This document shows, piece after piece, positions 16,468-25,714 of a DNA stretch of 64,000 nt. Numbering within the stretch: position 1 is the stretch's first letter; each line of letters opens with the position of its first letter. Below the pieces are notes generated by a model. The model was not told the DNA's origin, ran no database searches, and saw nothing but the letters and a program-made list of their open reading frames with translations. The DNA is from JAJDIA01 sp031555505 (lineage in GTDB: Bacteria; Bacteroidota; Bacteroidia; Bacteroidales; Tannerellaceae), in NCBI GenBank assembly GCA_031555505.1, contig JAVBUH010000005.1, positions 24,179 to 88,178 on the forward strand, written 5' to 3'. A program made the translations under genes and the position numbers.

Positions 16468-18372
16468 TTATCTTTTCTTGCGCTGGTCTTGCTGCTTTTT
16501 CAGCGTTTCCTGCTGTACGCGCTGGGCTTCTTCGAGGCGTTTCATGAAACCGGATTTTTTCTGCGGTTTCTTTTTGTTGGCTTCGAGCTTGGCCAGCAGT
16601 TTCTCTTCGTCGATAAAGAAACGGAACACAAAGGTTTGCAGGATCGTCATCAGCGTAGAGATGAAGTAGTAATAGGTCAAACCGGATGCATACTCGTTGA
16701 AGAAGAAGAGGAACATCAGCGGCATCATATACATCATGATCTTCATACCCGGCATTTGTTGCTGCCCGGTATTGGTCATCTCCATATTGAACTTGGTGTA
16801 GACAATGTTGGTGATCGTCATCAGGAGACAGAAGAGTGAAATATGGTTACCAAAGTACGGTGTGATGATCGGAATATACGTGTTCCAGCTCACAATGGCA
16901 TCATACGTAGATAAGTCCTTGGCCCAGAGGAAGCTCTCGTGGCGCAGTTCGATAGCCGACGGGAAGAACATGAACAGTGCGATCAGCACCGGCATCTGCA
17001 GCAACATGGGCAAACAGCCACTCATCGGGCTGGCGCCGGCACGGCTGTACAGATCCATCACGGCCTTCTGCCGCTCCATGGCTTTTTCCTGTCCGGGATA
17101 TTTCTCATTGAGTTCTTCCACCTGCGGACGCAGTACGCGCATCTTGGCAGACGACATGTACGATTTATAGGTAAGCGGGAAAAGGATCAGTTTCACTATC
17201 AGGGTCAGCACAAAGATCAGCAACCCATAGTTACCGATAAACTTACCCAGGAAGTCGAACAGCGGGATGATGAAATACTGGTTCATCCACCGGAACACGC
17301 TTACACCGAGCGAGATCATCTTTTCAAGGTCGAGCTGCTGTTCCTTCACAACACCCTTGTCGTACGATTTGAGCAGGGCGTACCGGTTGGGGCCGAAGTA
17401 GAACTTCATATCCGTGCTTTCGCGTCCCTGGAGGTCGAACGGCAGGGTGGTATTCGCCTTATAGCGTTTGAGGTAACCGTCGGCGGTGAGCACTTTGGAG
17501 TCGAGCGTGGTCGCTTCGAAGCCTTCGTCGTTGTCCATGATGAGGACGGTAGAGAAGAACATATCCTTGTAGCCGATCCATTTCAGGCGGTTAGACAACT
17601 GCTTGCTGTCGTTCTTGGATTCGCTCAGGTATTCCACATCATCGGCCATGAACTTGTAGTACAGGGCGGTATAGCGGCTTTCGAACTTACGCCCTTTTTC
17701 TTGCTGGCGCACATCCTGCTGCCACACAAGGTCGATGGTGTTGGTGCTCGGCGCCAGGATACCGTTCAGACCGGTACCTTTGATGCTGTACGAGAGCATA
17801 TAATCGTCCGGCTTGAGCGTATAGGTAAAGTCCAGGTAGGCGCCTTCACCCATCGTGAGACGCATCACCACGCTGCCGTCGCCCTGGTTCACGGGTGTGA
17901 AATACATATCGCTGGTATTCACCACGCGGTTGGTAGCCGATACGAGGGTGAAATCGAAGATCGATTCCTTTTCGTCGAACAAGACCAGCGGACGAGCGTC
18001 GTGCGTGTCGTATTCCTTCAGGCGGGCATAAGCAATCCGTCCCCCTTTGGTACTGAGGCGAAGTTCCACCAGTTCGTTTTCCATCGTTACAAACTCTTCC
18101 GTGCCGTGCATGGCCTGTGCAAACACACCATACGTACCTTCCAGGCGGGCCTGGCGTACGGAGTCGGGGGCTGCCTGCAAGTCGGCTTCAGCCTGTTTTT
18201 CGAGGTTCTCCTGTTGGCTGATCTCAAGTTGCCGTGCCGTCTCAATCCTCGCGATTGAATCCTGATACTGGCGCTGTGCCTCTACTTGTTCAGGTGTTGG
18301 CCGGTTGTACCAGCTGAACACAAACAGAACGATCCCGATAAGGACAAAGGCAATAATCGTGTTTTTATCCAT
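16468..18372 (-). CDS. yidC: membrane protein insertase YidC
   Basis: Inserts and folds inner-membrane proteins, alone or with SecYEG. The 634-residue product begins with the N-terminal anchor helix (NTIIAFVLIGIVLFVFSWYN), has the large periplasmic beta-super-sandwich domain (~60-350) and the conserved five-helix core, recognisable from YGLLIFVLTLIVKLILFPLTYKSYMSSAKMRVLRPQ and GCLPMLLQMPVLIALFMFF. The basic C-terminal tail (KKPQKKSGFMKRLEEAQRVQQETLKKQQDQRKKR) fits a ribosome-facing extension. It lies 9 bp after pyrG and is probably transcribed with it. Confidence 0.97.
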   Translation of the reverse strand: MDKNTIIAFVLIGIVLFVFSWYNRPTPEQVEAQRQYQDSIARIETARQLEISQQENLEKQAEADLQAAPDSVRQARLEGTYGVFAQAMHGTEEFVTMENELVELRLSTKGGRIAYARLKEYDTHDARPLVLFDEKESIFDFTLVSATNRVVNTSDMYFTPVNQGDGSVVMRLTMGEGAYLDFTYTLKPDDYMLSYSIKGTGLNGILAPSTNTIDLVWQQDVRQQEKGRKFESRYTALYYKFMADDVEYLSESKNDSKQLSNRLKWIGYKDMFFSTVLIMDNDEGFEATTLDSKVLTADGYLKRYKANTTLPFDLQGRESTDMKFYFGPNRYALLKSYDKGVVKEQQLDLEKMISLGVSVFRWMNQYFIIPLFDFLGKFIGNYGLLIFVLTLIVKLILFPLTYKSYMSSAKMRVLRPQVEELNEKYPGQEKAMERQKAVMDLYSRAGASPMSGCLPMLLQMPVLIALFMFFPSAIELRHESFLWAKDLSTYDAIVSWNTYIPIITPYFGNHISLFCLLMTITNIVYTKFNMEMTNTGQQQMPGMKIMMYMMPLMFLFFFNEYASGLTYYYFISTLMTILQTFVFRFFIDEEKLLAKLEANKKKPQKKSGFMKRLEEAQRVQQETLKKQQDQRKKR

Positions 18373-18381
18373 TCCGCTTTA

Positions 18382-20013
18382 TTAGTTGTCTTTTTTCTTA
18401 TTATCGATTGCCGCCTTCACAAAGCTGAGGAAGAGCGGGTTGGGGTTCACTACGGTACTATTGTATTCGGGATGGTATTGTACGCCTACATACCATTTCA
18501 ATTGCGGTATCTCTACCACTTCCACCAGGTTGGTATCCGGGTTTTCGCCCACGCACTTCATGCCGGCATCTTCAAAACGGGCCTTGTATTCGTTGTTGAA
18601 CTCAAAGCGGTGACGGTGGCGTTCCTGGATCATCTCCTTACCATAGGCCGAGAACGCATGCGAGCCTTTCTTCAGCACGCAGTCGTAAGCGCCGAGACGC
18701 ATGGAACCGCCCATATTGGTCACATTCTTCTGTTCTTCCATCAGGTCGATCACCTTAAACGGCGTGTTAGGCTCCATTTCGGTAGAGTTGGCGTCGGCCA
18801 GGCCGAGCACGTTGCGGGCAAACTCAATCACCATGCACTGCATGCCAAGGCAGATACCGAGGCAGGGAACATCGTGTTCGCGGGCATAGCGGATGGCGGC
18901 AAACTTGCCCTCGATGCCGCGCTGTCCGAATCCGGGTGCGATCAGGATGCCGTCCATCTCTTTGAGTTGTTCGGCGGCATTCTCGTCGTTCAGCTTTTCA
19001 GAATGGAAAAGGTGGAGGTCCAGTTTGCGGTGGTTATAGATGGCGGCCTGCATCAGCGATTCGTCGATCGACTTGTAGGCATCCTGCAATTCCACGTATT
19101 TGCCCACGAGACCGATCTTGACGCTCTTCGTGGCATTGTTCTTCTTGTCGAGGAAAGCTTTCCAGGCTTGCAGATCGGTTTCCTGGATCTTATCCACTTC
19201 GAGGCCTACGCGGCGGATCACGATCTCGTCCATTTTCTGGCGGTGCAGCACGAGCGGCACTTCGTAGATAGTCGGTACGTCGATCGACTGGATCACGGCA
19301 TCTTCGGCCACGTTGCAGAAGAGGGCCACCTTGCGCAGGATATCGTTTTGCAATTCCCGTTCGGTTCGCAGCACCAGGATGTCGGGCTGGATACCCAGTT
19401 CCTGCAACTGCTTCACGGAATGCTGTGTAGGCTTCGTTTTATATTCTTTGGCGGCGGCGATATACGGCACGTAGGTGAGGTGCACACACAGGCAGTTCTT
19501 GCCGAGTTCCCATTTGAGCTGGCGCACACTTTCGATAAAGGGCAGCGATTCGATGTCGCCCACGGTACCGCCGATCTCGGTGATCACGAAGTCGAATTTA
19601 TGCTTCGTGCCGAGCATCTTGATGTTGCGCTTGATCTCGTCGGTGATATGGGGCACCACCTGCACGGTCTTGCCCAGGTAATCGCCGCGGCGTTCTTTCT
19701 CGATCACGCTCTGGTAGATACGTCCGGTAGTGATATTGTTGGCGCGTGTAGTCGGTACGTTCAGGAACCGCTCATAGTGCCCCAGGTCGAGGTCTGCCTC
19801 GTGTCCGTCTACCGTCACGTAGCACTCGCCGTGCTCGTACGGGTTCAGCGTACCGGGGTCGATGTTAATATACGGGTCGAATTTTTGGATAGTGACTTTG
19901 TATCCTCTTGCCTGGAGCAGTTTGCCCAGCGACGCAGCGATGATACCTTTCCCCAGGGAAGAGATCACGCCACCAGTCACGAAAATGTACTTTGTATCTG
20001 CCACGTTGGTCAT
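18382..20013 (-). CDS. pyrG: CTP synthase
   Basis: Converts UTP to CTP with glutamine and ATP. The N-terminal synthetase domain shows TGGVISSLGKGIIAASLGKLLQARG and EIGGTVGDIESLPFIE; the C-terminal glutamine amidotransferase domain has the nucleophile in PCLGICLGMQCMVIEFARN and the His/Glu pair in VQYHPEYNS. The 543-residue length is standard. It heads the pyrG-yidC unit and has a strong promoter 40 bp upstream. Confidence 0.98.
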   Translation of the reverse strand: MTNVADTKYIFVTGGVISSLGKGIIAASLGKLLQARGYKVTIQKFDPYINIDPGTLNPYEHGECYVTVDGHEADLDLGHYERFLNVPTTRANNITTGRIYQSVIEKERRGDYLGKTVQVVPHITDEIKRNIKMLGTKHKFDFVITEIGGTVGDIESLPFIESVRQLKWELGKNCLCVHLTYVPYIAAAKEYKTKPTQHSVKQLQELGIQPDILVLRTERELQNDILRKVALFCNVAEDAVIQSIDVPTIYEVPLVLHRQKMDEIVIRRVGLEVDKIQETDLQAWKAFLDKKNNATKSVKIGLVGKYVELQDAYKSIDESLMQAAIYNHRKLDLHLFHSEKLNDENAAEQLKEMDGILIAPGFGQRGIEGKFAAIRYAREHDVPCLGICLGMQCMVIEFARNVLGLADANSTEMEPNTPFKVIDLMEEQKNVTNMGGSMRLGAYDCVLKKGSHAFSAYGKEMIQERHRHRFEFNNEYKARFEDAGMKCVGENPDTNLVEVVEIPQLKWYVGVQYHPEYNSTVVNPNPLFLSFVKAAIDNKKKDN

Positions 20014-20052
20014 ATTTTTATGCCTATAAAAGCGCTATTGCATTAAAAACGG

Positions 20053-20083
20053 CAAAGTTAGGCATTTTCGCATTTTCCCCCAA
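20053..20083 (-). promoter_or_regulatory. promoter for pyrG-yidC
   Basis: On the minus strand TTG (20083-20081), 20-bp spacer, TAACTTTG (20060-20053): a full Bacteroidetes -33/-7 match placed 40 bp before the pyrG ATG. Confidence 0.75.
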
Positions 20084-20255
20084 CGATCAGGGCGTTTATT
20101 TTACAGTAGCCCTTTAGCGAAGCATTCAGACAGGTTATTACAGAAAAGAAGGATATGACAGATACTTTCTGACATACCCCTTTACTCCGATAAAACAAGT
20201 TTATTTCAAAACATTTTTTTAACGATTGCAAATTACGGATTAAAACGTCTACCCC

Positions 20256-21140
20256 CTAAAGCTCCCTCATCCCCTCTACCAGCGAATGGGGGCGGAAGGA
20301 GAAGTCGCGGCAGGCTTTCCGGTTGGAGAGGCCGCTGTGGAGGGGGCGTGGGGTGGCTTCGTTCATCTCGGCGGTGGTGACGGGTTGGATAAGCGAGTGG
20401 TCGAGGTGGAAGAAGCCGGCTACGCGGTAGGCGATGTCGGCAATGGTGAGACACTCGTCGCCGCAGAGGTGGTAGAGGCCGGTGCCGGAGAACGGGAGTA
20501 ACTGGCGGAGGCCAGTGGCTACATCGTCTACCCAGGTAGGGGTTCGCCATTGGTCGGAGACAACGCGGATGGGCTGGCCGGCTTCGAGGCGCGTCTTTAC
20601 CAGTTGGAAGATGTTGCCGTGCTGGCCAGGCAGGGCGCGACCATAGACTACCACCACACGGGCAACCGCAGCGTTGGAACAGGCGGCAAGAGCGGCCTGC
20701 TCGCCGAGCCACTTGGTATGGCCGTAGTAGTTGACGGGGGCTGGCAGGTCGTCTTCGGTATAAAGCCGGTCCTCATGGCCACTGAACACAAAGTCGGTCG
20801 AGAGATGGATGAAGCGGCTCTGCAGGCGCGCACAGCAGGCGGCCAGGTGCTCCACGGCAGATACGTTGACGGCGTATGCCTCATCGTGATGCAATTCGCA
20901 GTAATCGGGCACCGAGAGGGCCGAGGTGTTGACCACGGCATCGGGACGGATCTCACCGAGCAGGCTACTGATGGCGGCGTAGACGGTGATATCGGCCGTA
21001 ACGAAACGATAACCGGCAGTCGGCCAGCGGTCGGCATTGAGCGAAACGCCATACACCTCATACCCCTCCTGCCCTGCCAATTGTTGTAGGAGACGACGGC
21101 CGGTAAAGCCGTTAGCACCGATCACTACTATTTTCTTCAT
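20256..21140 (-). CDS. SDR-family NAD(P)-dependent reductase, RmlD/dTDP-4-dehydrorhamnose reductase-like
   Basis: Rossmann-fold reductase of nucleotide sugars. The start chosen gives MKKIVVIGANGFTGRRLLQQLAG with the GxxGxxG cofactor loop at residues 7-13; a longer in-frame start exists (21191) but lies inside the upstream gene and adds non-conserved residues. The catalytic YGHTKWLGEQ (YxxxK) is at ~125-135, and FIHLSTDFVFSG matches RmlD. At ~294 residues the length fits. No other rhamnose genes are near, so the sugar is unknown. It starts 1 bp past the outer-membrane barrel gene's stop, so the two are one operon. Confidence 0.85.
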   Translation of the reverse strand: MKKIVVIGANGFTGRRLLQQLAGQEGYEVYGVSLNADRWPTAGYRFVTADITVYAAISSLLGEIRPDAVVNTSALSVPDYCELHHDEAYAVNVSAVEHLAACCARLQSRFIHLSTDFVFSGHEDRLYTEDDLPAPVNYYGHTKWLGEQAALAACSNAAVARVVVVYGRALPGQHGNIFQLVKTRLEAGQPIRVVSDQWRTPTWVDDVATGLRQLLPFSGTGLYHLCGDECLTIADIAYRVAGFFHLDHSLIQPVTTAEMNEATPRPLHSGLSNRKACRDFSFRPHSLVEGMREL

Positions 21141-21141
21141 A

Positions 21142-22377
21142 TCAAAAGAGATACACCAACAATCCCACCGCCCGGTGATTGGTAACGGCATGGGTATCGT
21201 TCACCTTTCCGTTCCGCGTATTAATCGTTCCGTAATAGGCTGTGGTAAGGCAATACTCCACACCCAAACGCCAGTGGGGCAAGTTGTATGAGAAACTGGG
21301 GTTAACAGTATACACCTGGTCGATATTAAGCGACCGGCCGTAAATTTGGGTAAGAGAAGTGCTGAGCAATTCATCAGATGTACCCAGGTTCTTGGTATAG
21401 CCGGCAAAGAAACCTGCTTTCCATTTCGTCCCGTACGTGAAGTTCACCCAGGAAGAAGAATGGCGAAAAGGTGTGTAGGACTGTTTGCCGGATAGTTCAT
21501 CCGTCACGCGACTCACGCCGTAGCCACCAATGGTAGCGGTATGATCGGTCATTTCGTGTATCATTGATTTGGCGGCCACCATATAGTTCTTTGCGGTATA
21601 TTTGAAGTGGGCTTCGTAAGAAAGACCAGTCACGCGTTCATGTACTTTATAGAGTTGACTATTCAACTCAGACACTGTACGCGGAGCGAGTGAGATAAGG
21701 TAAGCACCTGCGCCTACAATGGTGCGTCCCGCAATGAAATCAGCGCCGAGAAAGAGTTCGGGCACGCAACTGTTCTTGATATAGTCTTCCGACGCTCCGG
21801 CAGGGCCCGGCGAAGTATATTGCAATTGCCAAATCGTAGCAGCCGTGAGGTGTACGTTCCCGATATGCTGGCGGTAGCGGAACATCGGGCTACGGTTGAA
21901 GGGATTGAAAGGAGCCCCTGTGGAAAGGCTCAATACATCCGGCATCACATCTCCTACGAGCGGATGCCACGTTTGCCCGATAAGTAACTGGCTCTTCTCC
22001 CAGTCGAGCGCCACCCAGGCCTGGCGGATACGCAGCATGGTGGTGCTGGCCGAAAAACCACCAAAGTCGGTCTCGATCTTAGCCGACGTACGTGCCGAAC
22101 CAACTGCCGGCCCCTTCATATCCAATCCCAGCCGGGTGGTGAAGGTATAGAAACTACCGTTGGGCGAGGCGTTGATATCCCGTCCGGAAGCGTCGATGCG
22201 CTCATCCATCGGATACAGGAAGAAGTTACCGTCTACCGGTGCCACTGCCGCGCGGCTGTTGTAGAACAGGTCGCCCCGCACAAAACCATAAAAAGTATAC
22301 GAAAAATCTTTTTTTTGTGCCTTGACCGGGAACAGCAGGCAACACAAGGACAGGAAGAATAGGATCCGTCTCATCAT
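21142..22377 (-). CDS. outer membrane beta-barrel protein (porin-like)
   Basis: A 411-residue protein with signal peptide MMRRILFFLSLCCLLFPVKAQ followed by about sixteen alternating amphipathic strands and a C-terminal strand ending in F (AVGLLVYLF), the usual outer-membrane insertion signal. YGFVRGDLFYNSR at the mature N-terminus and the RIRQAWVALDWEKSQLLIGQTWHPL block resemble DcaP-type porins, but the assignment is by general form. It is first in a two-gene unit with the RmlD-like reductase. Confidence 0.75.
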   Translation of the reverse strand: MMRRILFFLSLCCLLFPVKAQKKDFSYTFYGFVRGDLFYNSRAAVAPVDGNFFLYPMDERIDASGRDINASPNGSFYTFTTRLGLDMKGPAVGSARTSAKIETDFGGFSASTTMLRIRQAWVALDWEKSQLLIGQTWHPLVGDVMPDVLSLSTGAPFNPFNRSPMFRYRQHIGNVHLTAATIWQLQYTSPGPAGASEDYIKNSCVPELFLGADFIAGRTIVGAGAYLISLAPRTVSELNSQLYKVHERVTGLSYEAHFKYTAKNYMVAAKSMIHEMTDHTATIGGYGVSRVTDELSGKQSYTPFRHSSSWVNFTYGTKWKAGFFAGYTKNLGTSDELLSTSLTQIYGRSLNIDQVYTVNPSFSYNLPHWRLGVEYCLTTAYYGTINTRNGKVNDTHAVTNHRAVGLLVYLF

Positions 22378-22421
22378 TCAGGGGTTTGTAATGTATATAT
22401 AATCGGTTATCACTGAGGCGG

Positions 22422-22429
22422 CAAAGTTA
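22422..22429 (-). promoter_or_regulatory. -7 element for the porin-like gene
   Basis: TAACTTTG on the minus strand, 45 bp upstream of the start. A TTG sits at only 17 bp spacing (22449-22447), short of the usual 19-21, so the promoter is tentative. Confidence 0.4.
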
Positions 22430-22449
22430 GACATTTTTATAATCTCCAA

Positions 22450-22480
22450 TTTGATAAACGAAATATTATTTGTTCCTTTG
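22450..22480 (+). promoter_or_regulatory. promoter for the TrpB-like gene
   Basis: TTTG at 22450-22453, 19-bp spacer, TTCCTTTG at 22473-22480 (one mismatch to TAnnTTTG). It gives a ~55-nt leader to the ATG at 22541 and overlaps the region of the divergent porin-like promoter. Confidence 0.45.
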
Positions 22481-22540
22481 CCGCCAAGTTGTAAGATTTT
22501 TACCCCAAATAGCATTAACATGTAATCCATATATAACGAT

Positions 22541-23908
22541 ATGAGTACAAAAAAGTTTTTACTGGAAGAAAAAGACATACCCACAGCCTGGTATAATATC
22601 GTGGCGGACATGAAGAACAAACCCCTTCCCCCGCTCAACCCGCAAACCAAACAACCGCTGAACCCGGAAGATCTCTATCCGTTGTTTGCCAAAGAACTGG
22701 TGCATCAGGAAATGAACCAGACCGACGCCTGGATCGCCATCCCCGACGAAGTACGCGAGTTGTACAAGAACTACCGTCCCACCCCGCTGGTACGTGCCTA
22801 TGGACTGGAAAAAGCGATCGACACCCCGGCACATATCTATTTCAAAAACGAAAGCGTGAGCCCAATCGGCTCGCACAAGCTAAACTCAGCCATCGCACAG
22901 GCCTACTTCTGCAAAAAGGAAGGCGTAACCAATATCACCACCGAAACAGGCGCCGGACAATGGGGTGCCGCCCTCTCCTACGCCGCCAAGGCCTTCGGAC
23001 TGGAGCTGGCTGTGTATATGGTAAAGGTGAGCTATCACCAAAAACCCTACCGCCGCTCCATAATGCAGACTTTCGGCGCACAGGTGATCGCCTCACCCAG
23101 CATGAGCACCAAAGCCGGCCGCAAGATCCTGACCGAGCATCCGAATTACCAGGGCAGCCTCGGTACGGCTATCTCGGAAGCCGTAGAACTGGCGATGCAG
23201 ACGCCCAATTGCAAATATACGCTGGGCAGCGTGCTCAACCATGTGATGCTACACCAGACCGTGATCGGTCTCGAAGCTGAAAAACAGATGGAAATGGCCG
23301 GCGAATACCCCGATGTGGTGATCGGTTGCTTCGGTGGCGGTTCCAACTTCTCGGGTATCACTTTCCCCTTCCTGCGACACAAGTTGACAGCAGGGAAAAA
23401 CATTCGCATCGTGGCTGCCGAACCGGCCTCGTGCCCGAAGCTGACGCGCGGAAAGTTCCAATACGACTTTGGCGACGAAGCCGGTTACACCCCACTCCTG
23501 CCGATGTTTACACTCGGACACAACTTTTCCCCGGCCAATATCCATGCCGGCGGATTGCGTTACCACGGCGCCGGATCGATCGTAAGCCAGCTGATGAAAG
23601 ACGGCCTGATGGAAGCCACCGACGTGAAACAGCTCGACACCTTTGAGGCAGCCACCCTGTTTGCCGCTGCCGAAGGGATCATCCCCGCCCCGGAATCATC
23701 CCACGCTATCGCCGCCGCTATCCGCGAAGCACAACAGGCCAAGGAAGAAGGCAAAGCGCGTACAATCCTGTTCAACCTCTCGGGCCATGGCTTGATCGAC
23801 ATGGCGGCCTACGACCAGTACCTGGCCGGCGACCTCACCAACTACTCGCTCTCCAGCGAAGAGATCGAGCGGAACCTCTCCCAGTTGGAACAGATCATCA
23901 CGGACTGA
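22541..23908 (+). CDS. TrpB-like pyridoxal-phosphate-dependent enzyme (TrpB2 type)
   Basis: Stand-alone relative of the tryptophan synthase beta subunit. At 455 residues it has the long TrpB2 form. The PLP lysine is in NESVSPIGSHKLNSAIAQ (~residue 110), followed by TETGAGQWGAALSYAAKAFGL and the phosphate-binding GCFGGGSNFSGITFPF. No trpA or other trp gene is adjacent, so it probably makes tryptophan from free indole and serine or does a related beta-replacement; relatives are known to do so, but this protein's substrate is inferred. It ends at a two-way terminator. Confidence 0.9.
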   Translation: MSTKKFLLEEKDIPTAWYNIVADMKNKPLPPLNPQTKQPLNPEDLYPLFAKELVHQEMNQTDAWIAIPDEVRELYKNYRPTPLVRAYGLEKAIDTPAHIYFKNESVSPIGSHKLNSAIAQAYFCKKEGVTNITTETGAGQWGAALSYAAKAFGLELAVYMVKVSYHQKPYRRSIMQTFGAQVIASPSMSTKAGRKILTEHPNYQGSLGTAISEAVELAMQTPNCKYTLGSVLNHVMLHQTVIGLEAEKQMEMAGEYPDVVIGCFGGGSNFSGITFPFLRHKLTAGKNIRIVAAEPASCPKLTRGKFQYDFGDEAGYTPLLPMFTLGHNFSPANIHAGGLRYHGAGSIVSQLMKDGLMEATDVKQLDTFEAATLFAAAEGIIPAPESSHAIAAAIREAQQAKEEGKARTILFNLSGHGLIDMAAYDQYLAGDLTNYSLSSEEIERNLSQLEQIITD

Positions 23909-23971
23909 TACCCGGTTTGGCAAGACGGTTCAGGGTCCCTAATCGCATCGGCACCAACCGGCATAAAAAGC

Positions 23972-24006
23972 AAATGGCGTGCATCCTCACGGACTGTACG
24001 CCATTT
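23972..24006. terminator. bidirectional terminator between the TrpB-like and DUF3836 genes
   Basis: AAATGGCGT (23972-23980) and ACGCCATTT (23998-24006) form a 9-bp stem, preceded by A-rich and followed by T-rich sequence, between two converging genes. Confidence 0.75.
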
Positions 24007-24045
24007 TCGATATATACATTTTTAACTAATGTTTCCTGTCTTGCC

Positions 24046-24453
24046 TTATGAGAAGATGGTATCGTATCCTGAAGAGGGGATGAGCAACTGCTGGCTGTTG
24101 AGGCTATAGTCTTTTGCCTTACCGTTCCACATGCCATAGTTGTTGATGATTTCTCCGGATTCGTTGTACGTAAACGTGCTACGATAGAACGGATCCCATT
24201 GTTCGTTGCGTTTGTTCCAACGATAGGCCACTTTTTCGGCTACCTTACCGTCTGCGTGGTACGTGAATTCGTATTTCATTTCTTTAGTCAGGGTGTTATT
24301 TTCCTGTGAAAATATCACTTTGGAAATGATCTTGCCGTTTTCTTCTTTCGTATCATACAAGTAGGTCTTGGGAGTTACGGCTTGTACAGCCATACTTGCC
24401 ATAAACACAAACACAAGAGCCAGAACGATTTTTGCAAATACTTTCAATTTCAT
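24046..24453 (-). CDS. DUF3836 family secreted protein
   Basis: A 135-residue exported protein with signal peptide (MKLKVFAKIVLALVFVFMASMAVQA) and a mature part of repeated short strands: YLYDTKEENGKIISKVIFSQEN, YEFTYHADGKVAEKVAYRWNKRNEQW and STFTYNESGEIINNYGMWN. This is the DUF3836 pattern found in Bacteroides and Parabacteroides; no function is known. It is transcribed alone. Confidence 0.85.
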   Translation of the reverse strand: MKLKVFAKIVLALVFVFMASMAVQAVTPKTYLYDTKEENGKIISKVIFSQENNTLTKEMKYEFTYHADGKVAEKVAYRWNKRNEQWDPFYRSTFTYNESGEIINNYGMWNGKAKDYSLNSQQLLIPSSGYDTIFS

Positions 24454-24830
24454 ACTACTGATTATTTAGAGGTTATAATGTAATTATGACGCAAAGTAGG
24501 GATGTTTTCAGGTAATAAACAAACATTTAGTGACATATCGTAAGTGATATTAGCATATTTAACAATTAAGTCCGCCGACAAAAAAGCAAAACAAGACTAA
24601 AAACTTACAATTTATAACCAAATGTTCATCGCAGGCCAGCTTCCTCCTTACAAACTTACAGTACAGGCATCTTTAAATCACTGTTTATAAAGATAATCAA
24701 GACAATAAATTCTCTTTCGTCACTTTATATTAAAAGACGATAAATCGTTACGGCTGTTGCATATTTCAGCCGGAAAATAAAAATTTTATCAATAATTAAC
24801 ACGCGGGGGAATAATGCTTCCGGACGTAGG
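24454..24830. other. AT-rich intergenic region
   Basis: No gene or repeat is seen. Close to the DUF3836 start lies a tentative minus-strand promoter: TTTG-type -33 (CAAA at 24520-24523 on the plus strand), 21 bp, and TACTTTG (24498-24492), one base short of the consensus. The rest is A/T-rich sequence without a clear hairpin. Confidence 0.4.
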
Positions 24831-25502
24831 TTACACCTGTCCCAGGTACTCTTCTACCGTGTAGTTGAGGAAGCGGTTGAAAGGGAGGAGCAACTGATAG
24901 GCCTCCACGGCACGGTCCATCCAGTCGGGTTGCTGCAGGAAGCTGTCCGGATTGTGCGAAATGACGCTGAGATCTTTGTGCCGGAGGATCTCGCCATATG
25001 GGGAGTCGGCAGGGAAGCCGGCCGGCATACGTGTCAGCATCTCCCCTTCAAGGCCGGGGTAAATGCGTTTGAAGGGAGGATACTCCAGCATGGCGGTAAA
25101 TTCGTCGATCTGGTCGTAGATATCTTGTCGGAGTTTCTTCAGCAACTTCGGTTCGGGCATCCAGATGCCGCCCGAGAGGATGATATTGCCCGGTTCGACA
25201 TGGAAGTAGTATCCGCCATACAGGCTTTTACGTCCGCCTTTGCAGATATAAGCCGAGAAATAGTTCTTATACGGCAACTTATTGGGCGAGAAGCGGATGT
25301 CGCGATAGATGCGGTACAGGCAATCCTTCGCCTCCATCCCTGCGATTTCCGGATCAAAAAGGGCGATACGGTCGATCAGCGCCTGTACGTCGGCGGCAAA
25401 CGATTTACGTAAGACGTCGTACCGTTCTTTGTTCGCCTGGAACCATACACGGTCGTTATTCTCTGTCAACTCACGAAGGAAGGGAAGGGTATCTGCATGC
25501 AT
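24831..25502 (-). CDS. DUF2461 domain-containing protein (TIGR02453 family)
   Basis: A 223-residue soluble protein with the family's fixed motifs: FLRELTENNDRVWFQANKERYD at the start, the central RIYRDIRFSPNKLPYKNYFSAYI, and GGYYFHVEPGNIILSGGIWMPEP. The family is widespread in bacteria and fungi, and its function is unknown. A TACCTTTG -7 box (minus strand, 25536-25529) lies 27 bp upstream of the start. Confidence 0.92.
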   Translation of the reverse strand: MHADTLPFLRELTENNDRVWFQANKERYDVLRKSFAADVQALIDRIALFDPEIAGMEAKDCLYRIYRDIRFSPNKLPYKNYFSAYICKGGRKSLYGGYYFHVEPGNIILSGGIWMPEPKLLKKLRQDIYDQIDEFTAMLEYPPFKRIYPGLEGEMLTRMPAGFPADSPYGEILRHKDLSVISHNPDSFLQQPDWMDRAVEAYQLLLPFNRFLNYTVEEYLGQV

Positions 25503-25528
25503 AACGGATCGGATTAGAATTGATCTGC

Positions 25529-25536
25529 CAAAGGTA
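25529..25536 (-). promoter_or_regulatory. -7 element for the DUF2461 gene
   Basis: Exact TAnnTTTG match (TACCTTTG, minus strand). No TTG stands at the expected -33 distance. Confidence 0.45.
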
Positions 25537-25662
25537 CTCTTTTTCCCCAGGCCGGCGCCATCCGTTTCGATGGATTATTTTGTCATATTTACGAAAAGAG
25601 TTCTAAAGGGGGGTTGTCAAATGTCCACCATTAGCACACAGGGTAACACGGATTAGGCAAAA

Positions 25663-25696
25663 TTTGGTGAAATTTGATTAGTAAGCGTTATCTTTG
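25663..25696 (+). promoter_or_regulatory. promoter for the membrane AraC regulator
   Basis: TTTG at 25663-25666, 22-bp spacer (slightly long), TATCTTTG at 25689-25696, 18 bp before the ATG at 25715. The leader would be very short. Confidence 0.45.
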
Positions 25697-25714
25697 TAGC
25701 TCGAACGTTACCTT

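Noticed and set aside
16939..20046. Very long plus-strand open frames (439 and 586 codons) across yidC and pyrG
   Set aside because: They lie antisense to unmistakable yidC and pyrG and arise from the codon bias of those GC-rich genes; the translations resemble no protein.
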